DNA of 39,501 bases from positions 1-39,501 of the forward strand of contig JAEZEH010000133.1 of assembly GCA_023417785.1 (NCBI GenBank). The letters run 5' to 3'. This document shows positions 17,347 through 26,078 of this stretch, one piece after another. The translations under genes were made by a program, and so were the position numbers. The notes beneath the pieces were generated by a model, which was given only the letters and a program-made list of their open reading frames with translations, was not told the DNA's origin and made no database searches. The stretch is from Bacteroidota bacterium (GTDB lineage: Bacteria; Bacteroidota; Bacteroidia; Cytophagales; Cyclobacteriaceae). How positions within the stretch are numbered: position 1 is the stretch's first letter; each line of letters begins with the position of its first letter.

Positions 17347-20300
17347 GTGAACTTCGCTGGAATATCAGTTATCGGATTATTGCTCCTTCTGTTTGGGGTT
17401 GCTAATGCACAGACAACGATCTATAACTTCGAGCGGATCTCGATTGAAGACGGACTACCAAGTAATACTATCTATGATCTGATCCAGGACGCGCATGGAT
17501 TCATCTGGATTGGCACAGACAAGGGCCTTGCGCGTTTTGACGGGTCGAGAATGAAAGTATTTGTTCATGATACAGATAACCCGCGATCTATCAGTAGCAA
17601 TGTGATAAAGCGGTTGTATGAAGGTAAGGATGGGAAAATCTGGATTGCATCTTCACAAATGGGCCTTAGCTGCTACGATCCGTCGCTGCCGGAACAGGAA
17701 GCATTTACAAATTACCGAAGCAATTTGAAAGATACGATGAGTCTTCATAATAATGAGCTTTTCGATGTTTATGAAGATCGCAACGGTTACATATGGGTAG
17801 CCGGCTTAGACACGGATCTGCAACGGCTTAATCCGAATACGGGAAAATTTGAAACTTTCAGGCTGGGCGCGAATACGCTGAGCAGGAAAAGCTATTTCAG
17901 ATTTATGGGTGATGAAAAGAATGAATGCATTTGGCTGGGGTCGCGCCATGACGGCTTTATCCGGTTTGATCCCATAACATTTCAAATGCAACAGTACGAT
18001 TACACGCTGCTCTCAAAAGCCACAGAAAATAGTGTAGGAGCATTTGCCCGCGAAGACGACAAGTTATATGTATCCTATTACAACCTGGGGTTATCTGTTC
18101 TTGATTTGAAGACCAATATATTCGAACCAGACTTGTTCCAACTTGGCAGGAACATAAAATTCTATGATAATACCATTTTTACCTTAAACTTTGATTCTGA
18201 TCGAAACCTATGGGCTGGCCACAACCGTAAAGGAATCTATCTCTATAACCCGGAAACAAATAGCTCACGACACCTCAGCTGGCGAGAACTCACACCAGGA
18301 GATACCACCGCATCCAGAGTCGAGGTTATATTTTTTGACAAAAGTAATATTGGATGGATTGGCACAGCGGGAAAGGGCCTGTTAAAGTATAATCCGTATC
18401 ATAATCGATTCAATCAATTCAAAGAATTCTCTGATAAACAGAATTATGGCAATGTTTTGCAGCTTCTCGAACAAGATCATTTCATCTGGTTTCATTGCGC
18501 CAAAGGTTTAGGCAAGTTCAATACCCGGGATAACAAAACGGAGTTCTTCATATCCTATAGTAAAGCCGACCTCGATGTTGGTGGTATTACGTTAATTGAT
18601 AGTAGATTATATGTATCCAGTACCAACAAAGGTGTCTGGTATGTAAATGAGCAAAACAAATTATTGCGACCTCTTCCTTTTCGGGGCGGTTCCTTTGGCA
18701 TCGATCAAGCCGATGTCAACTCCATCATTCGAGATAACGCTAACGGCAAGTCCGTTTTATGGATCGGTTCATGGGGTGGGGGGCTTTACAAGTACGACTT
18801 AAATGCCGAAACTGTCACAAGATTTACTGCTGAAAATGGATTACCGGATAACAAGGTTATTCAGTTGGCCCTCGGCCCGTCAGGCGAATTATGGATCGCA
18901 ACTCAGGGACACGGCGTGGCTCGCATCAAAGACACAGAGAAAATGGATCCTGATGTATTTATTAACGATCCCCAGCAGGCCAGGTCGTTGCCTGATAATA
19001 CTGTGCTGTGCTTCTACACCGATCGTAACAAAAGACTGTGGATGGGAACGACACTTGGGGGAATTATTGAGGTCTTACAATCTGACACGTCTACGTCATT
19101 TCGTTACTACAAGGACGACAAAAAACCAGCCTATCAGGGCTTGCGAACCATTACTGAAAATAAGGAAGGAAACCTGCTTCTTTTTACTGATAGCGGGCTC
19201 GCTGTCTTCTATCCACTTACCGGCAGGATTAATCACCTCTACGAGCGAACTCCCGTTTATCCTTCAGCTTTTCCGATTACTGCATTGGCTTCTCACAGCT
19301 TAGATAACGTAATACTCGGAACTAACAACGGTTATCTGAGCAGCGTATCTACTTTCTCACCCTCGTCGACGGAACTGCAGGCCACAATTTCAGGATTTAA
19401 GATATTCGATCAGGATAATTCCCATTTGTTACATCAGACAGAGATTGTGCTGCCCTATAAAGAAAATTTTTTCACTATTGATTTTACTACCCCGCATTAT
19501 TCAGACGTTAAAAATCTGACGTTTGGCTATCGACTGAATGGCGTTGATAAGGATTGGCGATATACGAATAGCAATCGGTCTGCCAATTATACTGATGTAG
19601 AAGGTGGGAAATATATCTTCGAAGTGAAAGTAGCCGATAGTGAGGGTGTGTGGAGTACCCACACGACCAAATTAGGAATTTCAGTGATACCACCATTTTG
19701 GGCGACCATCTGGTTTAAGATATTGTTGATGTTTTCAATCGGAGTCGCTATTTACCTGCTCCATCTTTACAGAATGCGACAGCTGATGATCATTCAACGG
19801 ATCAGGAACGATATTTCAAAAGATCTGCACGACGATGTAGGTGCCACCCTAAGCAGTATTCGCATTCTCAGTGAGGTTGCCAATCAAAAAATAAAGGAGC
19901 ATCAACTGGAATATTCGAGCGAGTTAATGGGAAAGGTGGGCGTGCATGCGGCGGAAATGGCCGATAACATGAGTGACATCATCTGGACATTCAAACCCTA
20001 TAATGATCAGCTGGAGAAAATGATACAACGTCTTCAACTTCAATTTCAGGATTTGTGTGAGGCGAAGGGAATACAATTGAGAGTGGTGACCAGCGTAGGG
20101 TCAACCACAATACCCCTTAGTCTGGATGTTCGCAAGAATGTCTATCTGATTTGTAAGGAAGCTATCCACAACGCGGTAAAATACGCTTCGTGTAAGCTGA
20201 TTGATGTGAGTGTTACCGGCAACAGTAGATCTCTGAAAATAACAATTCGCGACAATGGCAGCGGGTTTTCAACGACCGGCCAAGTCCATGGAAATGGATT

Positions 20301-20427
20301 GAGTAATATGTCGTTAAGGGCAAAGGAAATCAAAGCTGAGTTCAGTATCAGCTCTGCGAAAGAAGGAACATCTATCACGATAAAGTTTAACCCAATGAGT
20401 AATGGCCACACGTATTTCAATTTATGA
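17347..20427 (+). CDS. Propeller/Y_Y_Y one-protein sensor histidine kinase (NarL-partner type)
   Basis: A 1026-residue sensor using a GTG start, the only start codon after the in-frame stop at 17329. A signal peptide (about 1-21, NAQ) precedes repeated Reg_prop blades such as FIWIGTDKGLARFD, KIWIASSQMGL, ELWIATQGHGVARI and RLWMGTTLGG, which suggest periplasmic beta-propellers. A Y_Y_Y-type domain (about 700-780: LTFGYRLNGVDKDWRYT) precedes one membrane span (about 785-806). The kinase part has a HisKA_3 phosphoacceptor in KDLHDDVGATLSSI (H828), an N box around N942 (EAIHNAVKYA) and DNGSGF at 969. It resembles the front of a hybrid two-component system, but the receiver is a separate gene overlapping it by 26 bases. 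It probably senses a ligand in the periplasm and controls the surface genes upstream (inferred). Confidence 0.92.
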   Translation: MNFAGISVIGLLLLLFGVANAQTTIYNFERISIEDGLPSNTIYDLIQDAHGFIWIGTDKGLARFDGSRMKVFVHDTDNPRSISSNVIKRLYEGKDGKIWIASSQMGLSCYDPSLPEQEAFTNYRSNLKDTMSLHNNELFDVYEDRNGYIWVAGLDTDLQRLNPNTGKFETFRLGANTLSRKSYFRFMGDEKNECIWLGSRHDGFIRFDPITFQMQQYDYTLLSKATENSVGAFAREDDKLYVSYYNLGLSVLDLKTNIFEPDLFQLGRNIKFYDNTIFTLNFDSDRNLWAGHNRKGIYLYNPETNSSRHLSWRELTPGDTTASRVEVIFFDKSNIGWIGTAGKGLLKYNPYHNRFNQFKEFSDKQNYGNVLQLLEQDHFIWFHCAKGLGKFNTRDNKTEFFISYSKADLDVGGITLIDSRLYVSSTNKGVWYVNEQNKLLRPLPFRGGSFGIDQADVNSIIRDNANGKSVLWIGSWGGGLYKYDLNAETVTRFTAENGLPDNKVIQLALGPSGELWIATQGHGVARIKDTEKMDPDVFINDPQQARSLPDNTVLCFYTDRNKRLWMGTTLGGIIEVLQSDTSTSFRYYKDDKKPAYQGLRTITENKEGNLLLFTDSGLAVFYPLTGRINHLYERTPVYPSAFPITALASHSLDNVILGTNNGYLSSVSTFSPSSTELQATISGFKIFDQDNSHLLHQTEIVLPYKENFFTIDFTTPHYSDVKNLTFGYRLNGVDKDWRYTNSNRSANYTDVEGGKYIFEVKVADSEGVWSTHTTKLGISVIPPFWATIWFKILLMFSIGVAIYLLHLYRMRQLMIIQRIRNDISKDLHDDVGATLSSIRILSEVANQKIKEHQLEYSSELMGKVGVHAAEMADNMSDIIWTFKPYNDQLEKMIQRLQLQFQDLCEAKGIQLRVVTSVGSTTIPLSLDVRKNVYLICKEAIHNAVKYASCKLIDVSVTGNSRSLKITIRDNGSGFSTTGQVHGNGLSNMSLRAKEIKAEFSISSAKEGTSITIKFNPMSNGHTYFNL

Positions 20428-21046
20428 CGATAATGCGCGTATACGCGAAGCCCTGGAAATTTTACTCATGACACATGATCGTTTTGATCTGGTGGGTGCT
20501 TTCAGCAATACTGCGGAACTTCTTCAAACTATTTCTGACTCCAAACCCGATATTGTTTTGATGGACATCAATATTCCCCCGGTCGATGGAATTGAGTCCA
20601 CGCGGCTAATAACAAAATCGTTTCCTGAAATTAAGGTCGTGATTCAAACGATTTTTGATGAGGATGATAAGGTTTTTGGTGCTTTGTGTGCGGGTGCCTC
20701 CGGCTACATTTTAAAGAACACCCCTTCACAAAAAATCATATCTTCAATTGAAGAGATTCTGCAGGGTGGTGCTCCGATGTCACCGGCAATCGCACAAAAG
20801 GTATTGAGGCTCTTTAAAAGTCATGTGGCCACAGATTTAAGCAGTAGGTCAGATTATGATCTCAGTCCGCGGGAGAAGGAAGTATTACGAGGTTTGGTTG
20901 AGGGCTTAAGTTATAAGATGGTGGCAGAGAAGTGTGATGTGTCGTTTGAAACGATAAAGTCGCATATTAAGAACATCTATCACAAGTTGAAGGTTGCATC
21001 CATGACGGAAGCCGTTGTGAAAGCTATAAGAGAGAAAATTGTTTAA
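20402..21046 (+). CDS. NarL/FixJ-family response regulator
   Basis: A 214-residue DNA-binding response regulator. The receiver domain (about 1-120) has the acidic pair D9/D10, the phosphoacceptor D55 in IVLMDINIPP and the conserved Lys of GYILKN. The C-terminal LuxR-type helix-turn-helix is clear: LSPREKEVLRGLVEGLSYKM, then VSFETIKSHIKNIYHKL. It starts inside the kinase gene (26-base overlap, different frame), so the pair is translationally coupled and almost certainly cognate. It is the last gene of the packed unit beginning at 6321, so it may regulate that unit, though no operator site could be identified. Confidence 0.94.
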   Translation: MATRISIYDDNARIREALEILLMTHDRFDLVGAFSNTAELLQTISDSKPDIVLMDINIPPVDGIESTRLITKSFPEIKVVIQTIFDEDDKVFGALCAGASGYILKNTPSQKIISSIEEILQGGAPMSPAIAQKVLRLFKSHVATDLSSRSDYDLSPREKEVLRGLVEGLSYKMVAEKCDVSFETIKSHIKNIYHKLKVASMTEAVVKAIREKIV

Positions 21047-21238
21047 GTGGAGTAATGAAGACTAGGTTTTTTTGATTTTCCGGTTGCAGTTCTGCTACGG
21101 CAGCTTGGCTCCGGAATTCGTTTCACGAGAATCGGTGATGCAAAGATGTTTTGATTTACAGTGGGTATACTTAAATTAGTTGTTGTTCGTGAGATATTAG
21201 CATTGTCTTTTTTAAAAAGGTTACTTAACAGCGATAAT

Positions 21239-21610
21239 ATGGCTACGAAAAAATGGATCTTCCCGACTGCATTAATACTTTTTTTTGGAATTGTATTTCT
21301 CATTTTCAGGCCTGTACCTATTCCATACGAGGGTGACTGTTTAATCGTAGACGGGCATGTTGCCCAAATCTATGAGTCTGGCACGAAGGATGTTTCGATC
21401 CGCTTAGAGGGGAACGATAAGATATTCTACGTCAACCGCGGCCTCGAAAGGGGGCTTGACCTGAATGAACTCAATGACATGTTGATAGGTGAAAAAATCT
21501 TGATTAAGTATCCAAAATACTGGACTCCATTGGATCCGGGCAGTACGATACGGCATATCTCCAAAATTGAGTTCAACGGACGAACAATATTCACCGAGCT
21601 GTCTAATTGA
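21239..21610 (+). CDS. Small membrane-anchored protein of unknown function
   Basis: A 123-residue protein starting MATKKWIFPT, with one N-terminal hydrophobic segment (about 6-24) followed by a soluble beta-rich domain (IVDGHVAQIYESGTKDVSIR, then YWTPLDPGSTIRHIS). I do not recognise a named family; the sequence looks like a conserved small periplasmic domain tethered to the inner membrane. A GTG at 21161 in frame would add 26 residues before the anchor; ATG 21239 is preferred because it directly precedes the hydrophobic segment. The next gene, the transglycosylase-like protein, starts 28 bases later and is probably cotranscribed. Confidence 0.65.
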   Translation: MATKKWIFPTALILFFGIVFLIFRPVPIPYEGDCLIVDGHVAQIYESGTKDVSIRLEGNDKIFYVNRGLERGLDLNELNDMLIGEKILIKYPKYWTPLDPGSTIRHISKIEFNGRTIFTELSN

Positions 21611-21638
21611 TGGAGCTCCATACACCGCAAGTTAATCC

Positions 21639-22307
21639 ATGGTAAGAGCCGCCACAAAATGGCTTCTGATTGCATTCGCTATTACGCTGCTCGCGATCCT
21701 GATATATTATACAGTCGTGGTCCTCGACGCGCGATCAAGAACGCCGTTAATCGTTCAAGGGGCACTGCGTTCCGAAAGGATGAAACTTGAACTCAATAAC
21801 TTTACCGACGAACACCTTCACGCGCTGCTAAAGGTTCAGGATCCGGATTTCTACAATCATAAAGGTATAGACATATCTACACCCGGGGCCGGCGTAACGA
21901 CCATCAGTCAGGGGTTAGTAAAAATGTATTATTTCGAAGACTTTAAACCAGGTATTCAAAAAATCAAACAATCTCTGATTTCCAGATTTGCTTTTGATGT
22001 AATGACGCCGAAAGACACGATCCTGAAACTGTTCATCAATGAAGTCTATCTGGGTCAGCATGTGGGCAAAGAAGTTAAGGGTTTTGAAAATGCTGCCAAC
22101 GTGTATGTAAACAAATCGTTCAACGAATTGTCATGGGACGAATACCTGGGTCTGGTAGCCATGATCCGTTCACCAAACAATCTTCACTACATCAGGAACA
22201 AAAACGTTAACCAGGAACGGGTGGCACGAATCAAAAAAGTGCTGGCCGGCGAGTATGTGCCCCGAAACAACAGTGACTGGCTGTATGGCCAGGACGTTGA
22301 ATTGTAG
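21639..22307 (+). CDS. Monofunctional GT51-like peptidoglycan transglycosylase with altered catalytic site
   Basis: A 222-residue protein with one N-terminal membrane anchor (about 8-27) and a GT51-type glycosyltransferase domain but no transpeptidase. GT51 enzymes polymerise lipid II into glycan strands outside the inner membrane. Motif 1, normally EDxxFxxHxG, reads QDPDFYNHKG, so the catalytic Glu position is Gln67 while D68, F71, H74 and G76 are kept. Motif 2 is divergent (GVTTISQGLVK). Later motifs look conserved: IQKIKQSLIS, ILKLFINEVYLG and GFENAANVYVNKSFNELSWD. The protein is short because the usual N-terminal extensions are absent. It may be inactive as a polymerase or use another residue; a scaffold role is possible. 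Confidence 0.8.
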   Translation: MVRAATKWLLIAFAITLLAILIYYTVVVLDARSRTPLIVQGALRSERMKLELNNFTDEHLHALLKVQDPDFYNHKGIDISTPGAGVTTISQGLVKMYYFEDFKPGIQKIKQSLISRFAFDVMTPKDTILKLFINEVYLGQHVGKEVKGFENAANVYVNKSFNELSWDEYLGLVAMIRSPNNLHYIRNKNVNQERVARIKKVLAGEYVPRNNSDWLYGQDVEL

Positions 22308-22455
22308 CGCCGCTTTCACACATCAAATCTTACGGTACCCGACTGGTGTACTTCTACGGCTCGTGGGCAGAGCCTGTTTACTTCGATTTTATTAGTACAT
22401 TGTTTTTGAACCTGGAGAAGTAGTTGCAAATGCGGCCCATCAAAAATAAAATCGT

Positions 22456-24210
22456 ATGAAGATCTTGTGGAAATACCTGAGACCGCAGAGGTGGCTGATT
22501 GTTGCGTCGTTATTTCTGGCCATTGTCGCCCAGTTATTAAATCTGGTGGATCCGTTGATTTTCGGCAAAATAATCGACGACTATGCCATACAACCCGAGG
22601 CCCATACGGAGTCGGAGTTGATAAAAGGGGTGTTGTTCTGGCTCGGCGTGGCCATTGGCATCGCGCTGCTGGCCCGCGGAATAAAATCATACCAGGAGTA
22701 CGTTACACGTCTCGCGGTTCAAAAGTTCGGCATGCAGATATTCAACGAAGGCTTGAAGCAAACACTTCGTTTATCCTTCCAGGAGTTTGAAGAGCAGCGC
22801 AGCGGAGAAATACTATCGGTGCTCCAAAAAGTACGCAGCGACACGCAACAGTTCGTCAATTCGTTTATCAATATTTTGCTTTCGTCTATCGTTGGCGTCG
22901 GATTTCTGGTTTGGTATTCCGTTACAAAGAACTGGCTGCTGATACCGGTCTTTGTCGTAGGAATTTTGGTGTTGGGATTTCTTACCGGTTTGCTGAGCAA
23001 AAAAATCAAGACCACCCAACGGTCGATTAACCGCGAGACGAACAAAATGTCGGGGGTGATTACCGAATCACTGAGAAATATTGAACTAGTTAAAAGCCTG
23101 GGATTGACGTTTCCTGAAATAAAACGATTGAAGGCCCAGACATTAAAGATTTTTGATCTGGAAATGGAGAAAACCAGGAAGGTTCGCGCGTTGACCTTCG
23201 TTCAGGGAACAATGTTAAGTATCCTGAAACAGTCTATCCTGTTTGTCCTTTTATGGCTGATCTTCCGAAAAGTGTTGACCACAGGCGAACTGATTGCTAT
23301 GCAATTTATCTCTACTTCCATATTCGGTCCGTTGCAGGATGTTGGTACGATCATTTTGAGTCACCGCGAAGTAGAGGCTTCAGTAAGTACTTTTGACCAG
23401 CTGATGGCCAAACCCATTGACCGGAGGCCGGAAAATCCGATGGAAATCGGCGACCTCCGTAACATTAGCTTCAACGATGTTTTCTTTCGTCATAAAACGG
23501 CAGGTGTCAACGCCATAGACGGCATCTCTTTCAGTGTAAAAACGGGCGAGACGATAGCCTTTGTGGGGCCGTCCGGATCAGGCAAGTCTACATTAGTGAA
23601 ACTGTTGGTTGGACTATACAAGCCGGTTGAAGGTACCATCAATTTCAACGGCACGCCGTCTTCACTGATTAGATATAATGAGCTGCGTCGGCAAATTGGA
23701 TTTGTAACTCAGGACACCCAGTTGTTTGCCGGCACGATCAAGGAAAACCTCTTGTTCGTAAAATCCGATGCTACTGATGCCGAAATTACTGACGCGTTGT
23801 ACAAAGCGTCGTGCGAGAAGTTGGTCAATAGCTCTCCCCGAGGAATAGATTCCGTTGTAGGCGAAGGTGGTATGAAATTGTCGGGCGGCGAGAAGCAACG
23901 CATTTCAATCGCCAGGGCCATTCTGCGAAAGCCGCGCCTGTTGATTTTCGATGAAGCAACTTCGGCACTTGATTCCCTGACAGAGGAGGAGATCACCAAT
24001 ACGATCAGAAAATTTTCCGGAAGCAGCGACAGGATAACGATCCTGATTGCGCACCGATTGTCGACGATAATGCATGCGGATGTCATCTTCGTGCTGGAGA
24101 AAGGTAAGATCGTTGAAACGGGTGCGCATGAAAAGTTATTGGAACAAAAGGGCTTGTACTATGCCATGTGGCGTCAGCAGGTGGGCGAAAGAAGGGAAGT
24201 GCTCAAGTAG
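22456..24210 (+). CDS. ABC exporter, fused membrane and ATPase domains (ABCB/MsbA-like)
   Basis: A 584-residue half-transporter expected to act as a homodimer in the inner membrane. An exporter-type six-helix membrane domain (about 1-310) is followed by a complete nucleotide-binding domain. This has Walker A GPSGSGKST (K377), a Q-loop in GFVTQDTQLF, signature LSGGEKQR (about 475-482), Walker B LLIFDEATSALD (E500) and the H-loop IAHRLST (H533). All catalytic residues are present. The substrate cannot be told from sequence: lipid, peptide or drug are all possible. The start follows a 148-base gap containing a short GGCTC/GAGCC hairpin (22358-22374), so it is probably transcribed separately from the transglycosylase gene. 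Confidence 0.9.
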   Translation: MKILWKYLRPQRWLIVASLFLAIVAQLLNLVDPLIFGKIIDDYAIQPEAHTESELIKGVLFWLGVAIGIALLARGIKSYQEYVTRLAVQKFGMQIFNEGLKQTLRLSFQEFEEQRSGEILSVLQKVRSDTQQFVNSFINILLSSIVGVGFLVWYSVTKNWLLIPVFVVGILVLGFLTGLLSKKIKTTQRSINRETNKMSGVITESLRNIELVKSLGLTFPEIKRLKAQTLKIFDLEMEKTRKVRALTFVQGTMLSILKQSILFVLLWLIFRKVLTTGELIAMQFISTSIFGPLQDVGTIILSHREVEASVSTFDQLMAKPIDRRPENPMEIGDLRNISFNDVFFRHKTAGVNAIDGISFSVKTGETIAFVGPSGSGKSTLVKLLVGLYKPVEGTINFNGTPSSLIRYNELRRQIGFVTQDTQLFAGTIKENLLFVKSDATDAEITDALYKASCEKLVNSSPRGIDSVVGEGGMKLSGGEKQRISIARAILRKPRLLIFDEATSALDSLTEEEITNTIRKFSGSSDRITILIAHRLSTIMHADVIFVLEKGKIVETGAHEKLLEQKGLYYAMWRQQVGERREVLK

Positions 24211-24304
24211 TCGTGGACAGTGGCTTCCGATTTTGCTATTTGACCGGAATTATTATATTTTATTATCTCCGTAGCCACAACTGAGCAGTTGACGATCATT
24301 TAGT

Positions 24305-25144
24305 ATGAAGCATACATTCGATTTCAGCATAGCGTTTTTCTTCGTCGCATTTTTTCTATTGGTTTCACCGGATCTGTTAGCCGAACAGAGATCAGGAATT
24401 TTCCCCGCCGGGCACAAACCCGAAGGTTGGGTCTTTGCCCTGTCATTGGTTTTAGGATTGTTTTCTGCGCTAGCCGTCCATGAACTGGGTCACCTCCTTA
24501 CGGGACTCGCCCTGGGATTCAGGTTCGAATTGTTCGTGGTTTTTCTGCTCGGCGTCAAACGAACCGGGAATGGGGTAAGGCTTTACCTTAACCGGAATCT
24601 GGGTTACATGGGGGGAGTCGCGGCCACCTTTCCCACGAAAAAAGATCCGAAAAACAGAATGCGATTCGCGTACATGGTGCTAGCCGGCCCCATAGCCTCA
24701 CTGTTCTTTGCAATAGCTTGTTTTTGGTTCGTGACTTATACAAAAAACCAGTTGTGGAGTTTTTGGCTTTTCGCGGGCACGACGTCGATCGGTGTGTTTC
24801 TGGCGACTACTATTCCTGCCAAGTCCGGAATTTTCTTTACGGATCGGGCAAGATTCCAAAGGCTCATTAGCCGTGGACCTCAAGGGAAATCAGAGGAAGC
24901 GCTCCTGCAGATTATTGCGCAAACGACCACAGACAATTCTTCGAAAAATATTTCACTGGAAGATGCATGGTTACTCCAGGCAGATAAGGAACCGTTCATG
25001 CAGTTCTGGGGATATTATTATGAGTATGACTTCTTTAAGGCCAATGAGAATGCACAATTAGCTGAACAAGCCAGATTGCGTTTGATAAAGCTAAAGGACG
25101 TTATTTCGAAGCCAATCTGGAAGGCACTGAAGATTGAGGGGTAG
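24305..25144 (+). CDS. M50-like membrane zinc metalloprotease
   Basis: A 279-residue multi-pass membrane protein with an HExxH zinc motif in AVHELGHLLTG (H59, E60, H63) inside a hydrophobic helix, typical of site-2-type proteases. A second family mark is VLAGPIASLFF (about 125-135). The third zinc ligand of M50 proteins is usually in a SDGxR-like phrase; here FFTDRARF offers D180 but lacks the Gly. The C-terminal about 90 residues are soluble and helical. Such proteins cut membrane-bound substrates or act in envelope signalling; the substrate here is unknown. It is followed by a convergent gene on the other strand, 64 bases away. Confidence 0.8.
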   Translation: MKHTFDFSIAFFFVAFFLLVSPDLLAEQRSGIFPAGHKPEGWVFALSLVLGLFSALAVHELGHLLTGLALGFRFELFVVFLLGVKRTGNGVRLYLNRNLGYMGGVAATFPTKKDPKNRMRFAYMVLAGPIASLFFAIACFWFVTYTKNQLWSFWLFAGTTSIGVFLATTIPAKSGIFFTDRARFQRLISRGPQGKSEEALLQIIAQTTTDNSSKNISLEDAWLLQADKEPFMQFWGYYYEYDFFKANENAQLAEQARLRLIKLKDVISKPIWKALKIEG

Positions 25145-25208
25145 ATTGCCGGTTTATGGCTAGAGATTAACAACCCAATATTTTTAATTTCACGTTCGGA
25201 GCGTTCGA

Positions 25209-26078
25209 TCAACCTATTCTGACTTTCGCTTCCTTGACAAAGGAATGCTTCATTTCAAACCATAGTAAGATATCATCCCACAAATGGCTGTTGTGTTTCC
25301 TGAAAAAGCTAAAGTGGTCTAATGGCTTCGCCGATGAGTTCGCCTGAATGTGGTACAAGTCTTTGATCATACTTCCGTATTGGTGGTGAAGATGAGTTAC
25401 AGCTCTTTTCGGTGCCAGCAAATCGTCTTCGGCAATACTCACGAATTTGGTTGGAACCTGAAACGCCTGATACTGGGACTTGTTGTACGGCGTATCTGTC
25501 GCGAGACCGCCTCTTGTCTTCGCCAGCCGGGCCCAGTCGCGGGCCACTGATTTAGCAAGACGATGCTTTCCGCCGTATGCCCATGGAGGCAGGTACTGAA
25601 ATGCACGGGTAGTGAGTGGAATGATTAAATTCCAAAAGATACTGACTGCAACGCGGCTCCTGCCAGACCAGTTGGTCACGTCTACGGATTGGGAAGCTAC
25701 CAGATAGGCAGCCTTGAATACATTCGCGTTAGTTGCCAACGGCAGGACTTGTCCGGAAAGACTATGACCTAGAAAATACAGCTCCTCAGATTGCAGAACG
25801 CTGAGGCAGTAATCGACCACAAAGGTAAGATCCGTTTTTCCAAAGGATGCGATATTGCTATGGTCATTGGCAGCCTCTTCGTAAAACATCCCATGATAAT
25901 CAAACAAAACGCAATTAAAACCCCGTTCATGAAAATAAGTAGCTATGGTATGGTAAAAGCTACTTCTTACACCGATGGCAGGCCCTATGACAACTGTTTT
26001 GCTTGACTGCTCATGACGGAACACAGTTATTGCTATGCGTCGTTGCTCAAGGTTAAAATAAAAGTTTTCGAAGTTCAT
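25209..26078 (-). CDS. Alpha/beta-fold hydrolase (COG4757-like)
   Basis: A 289-residue enzyme on the reverse strand with an alpha/beta hydrolase fold. The nucleophile elbow is FLGHSLSGQ (S106) and an oxyanion-side phrase is VVIGPAIGVRSSFY (about 29-42). The likely acid is D218 or D219 (SIAEDDLLAP) and the likely catalytic histidine is H255 (KPLDHFSFF). The layout fits the predicted hydrolases grouped as COG4757, for which no substrate is firmly known. No signal peptide is seen, so it is probably cytoplasmic. It is convergent with the protease gene and divergent from the XRE regulator, with a 399-base region between the two starts. Confidence 0.85.
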   Translation of the reverse strand: MNFENFYFNLEQRRIAITVFRHEQSSKTVVIGPAIGVRSSFYHTIATYFHERGFNCVLFDYHGMFYEEAANDHSNIASFGKTDLTFVVDYCLSVLQSEELYFLGHSLSGQVLPLATNANVFKAAYLVASQSVDVTNWSGRSRVAVSIFWNLIIPLTTRAFQYLPPWAYGGKHRLAKSVARDWARLAKTRGGLATDTPYNKSQYQAFQVPTKFVSIAEDDLLAPKRAVTHLHHQYGSMIKDLYHIQANSSAKPLDHFSFFRKHNSHLWDDILLWFEMKHSFVKEAKVRIG

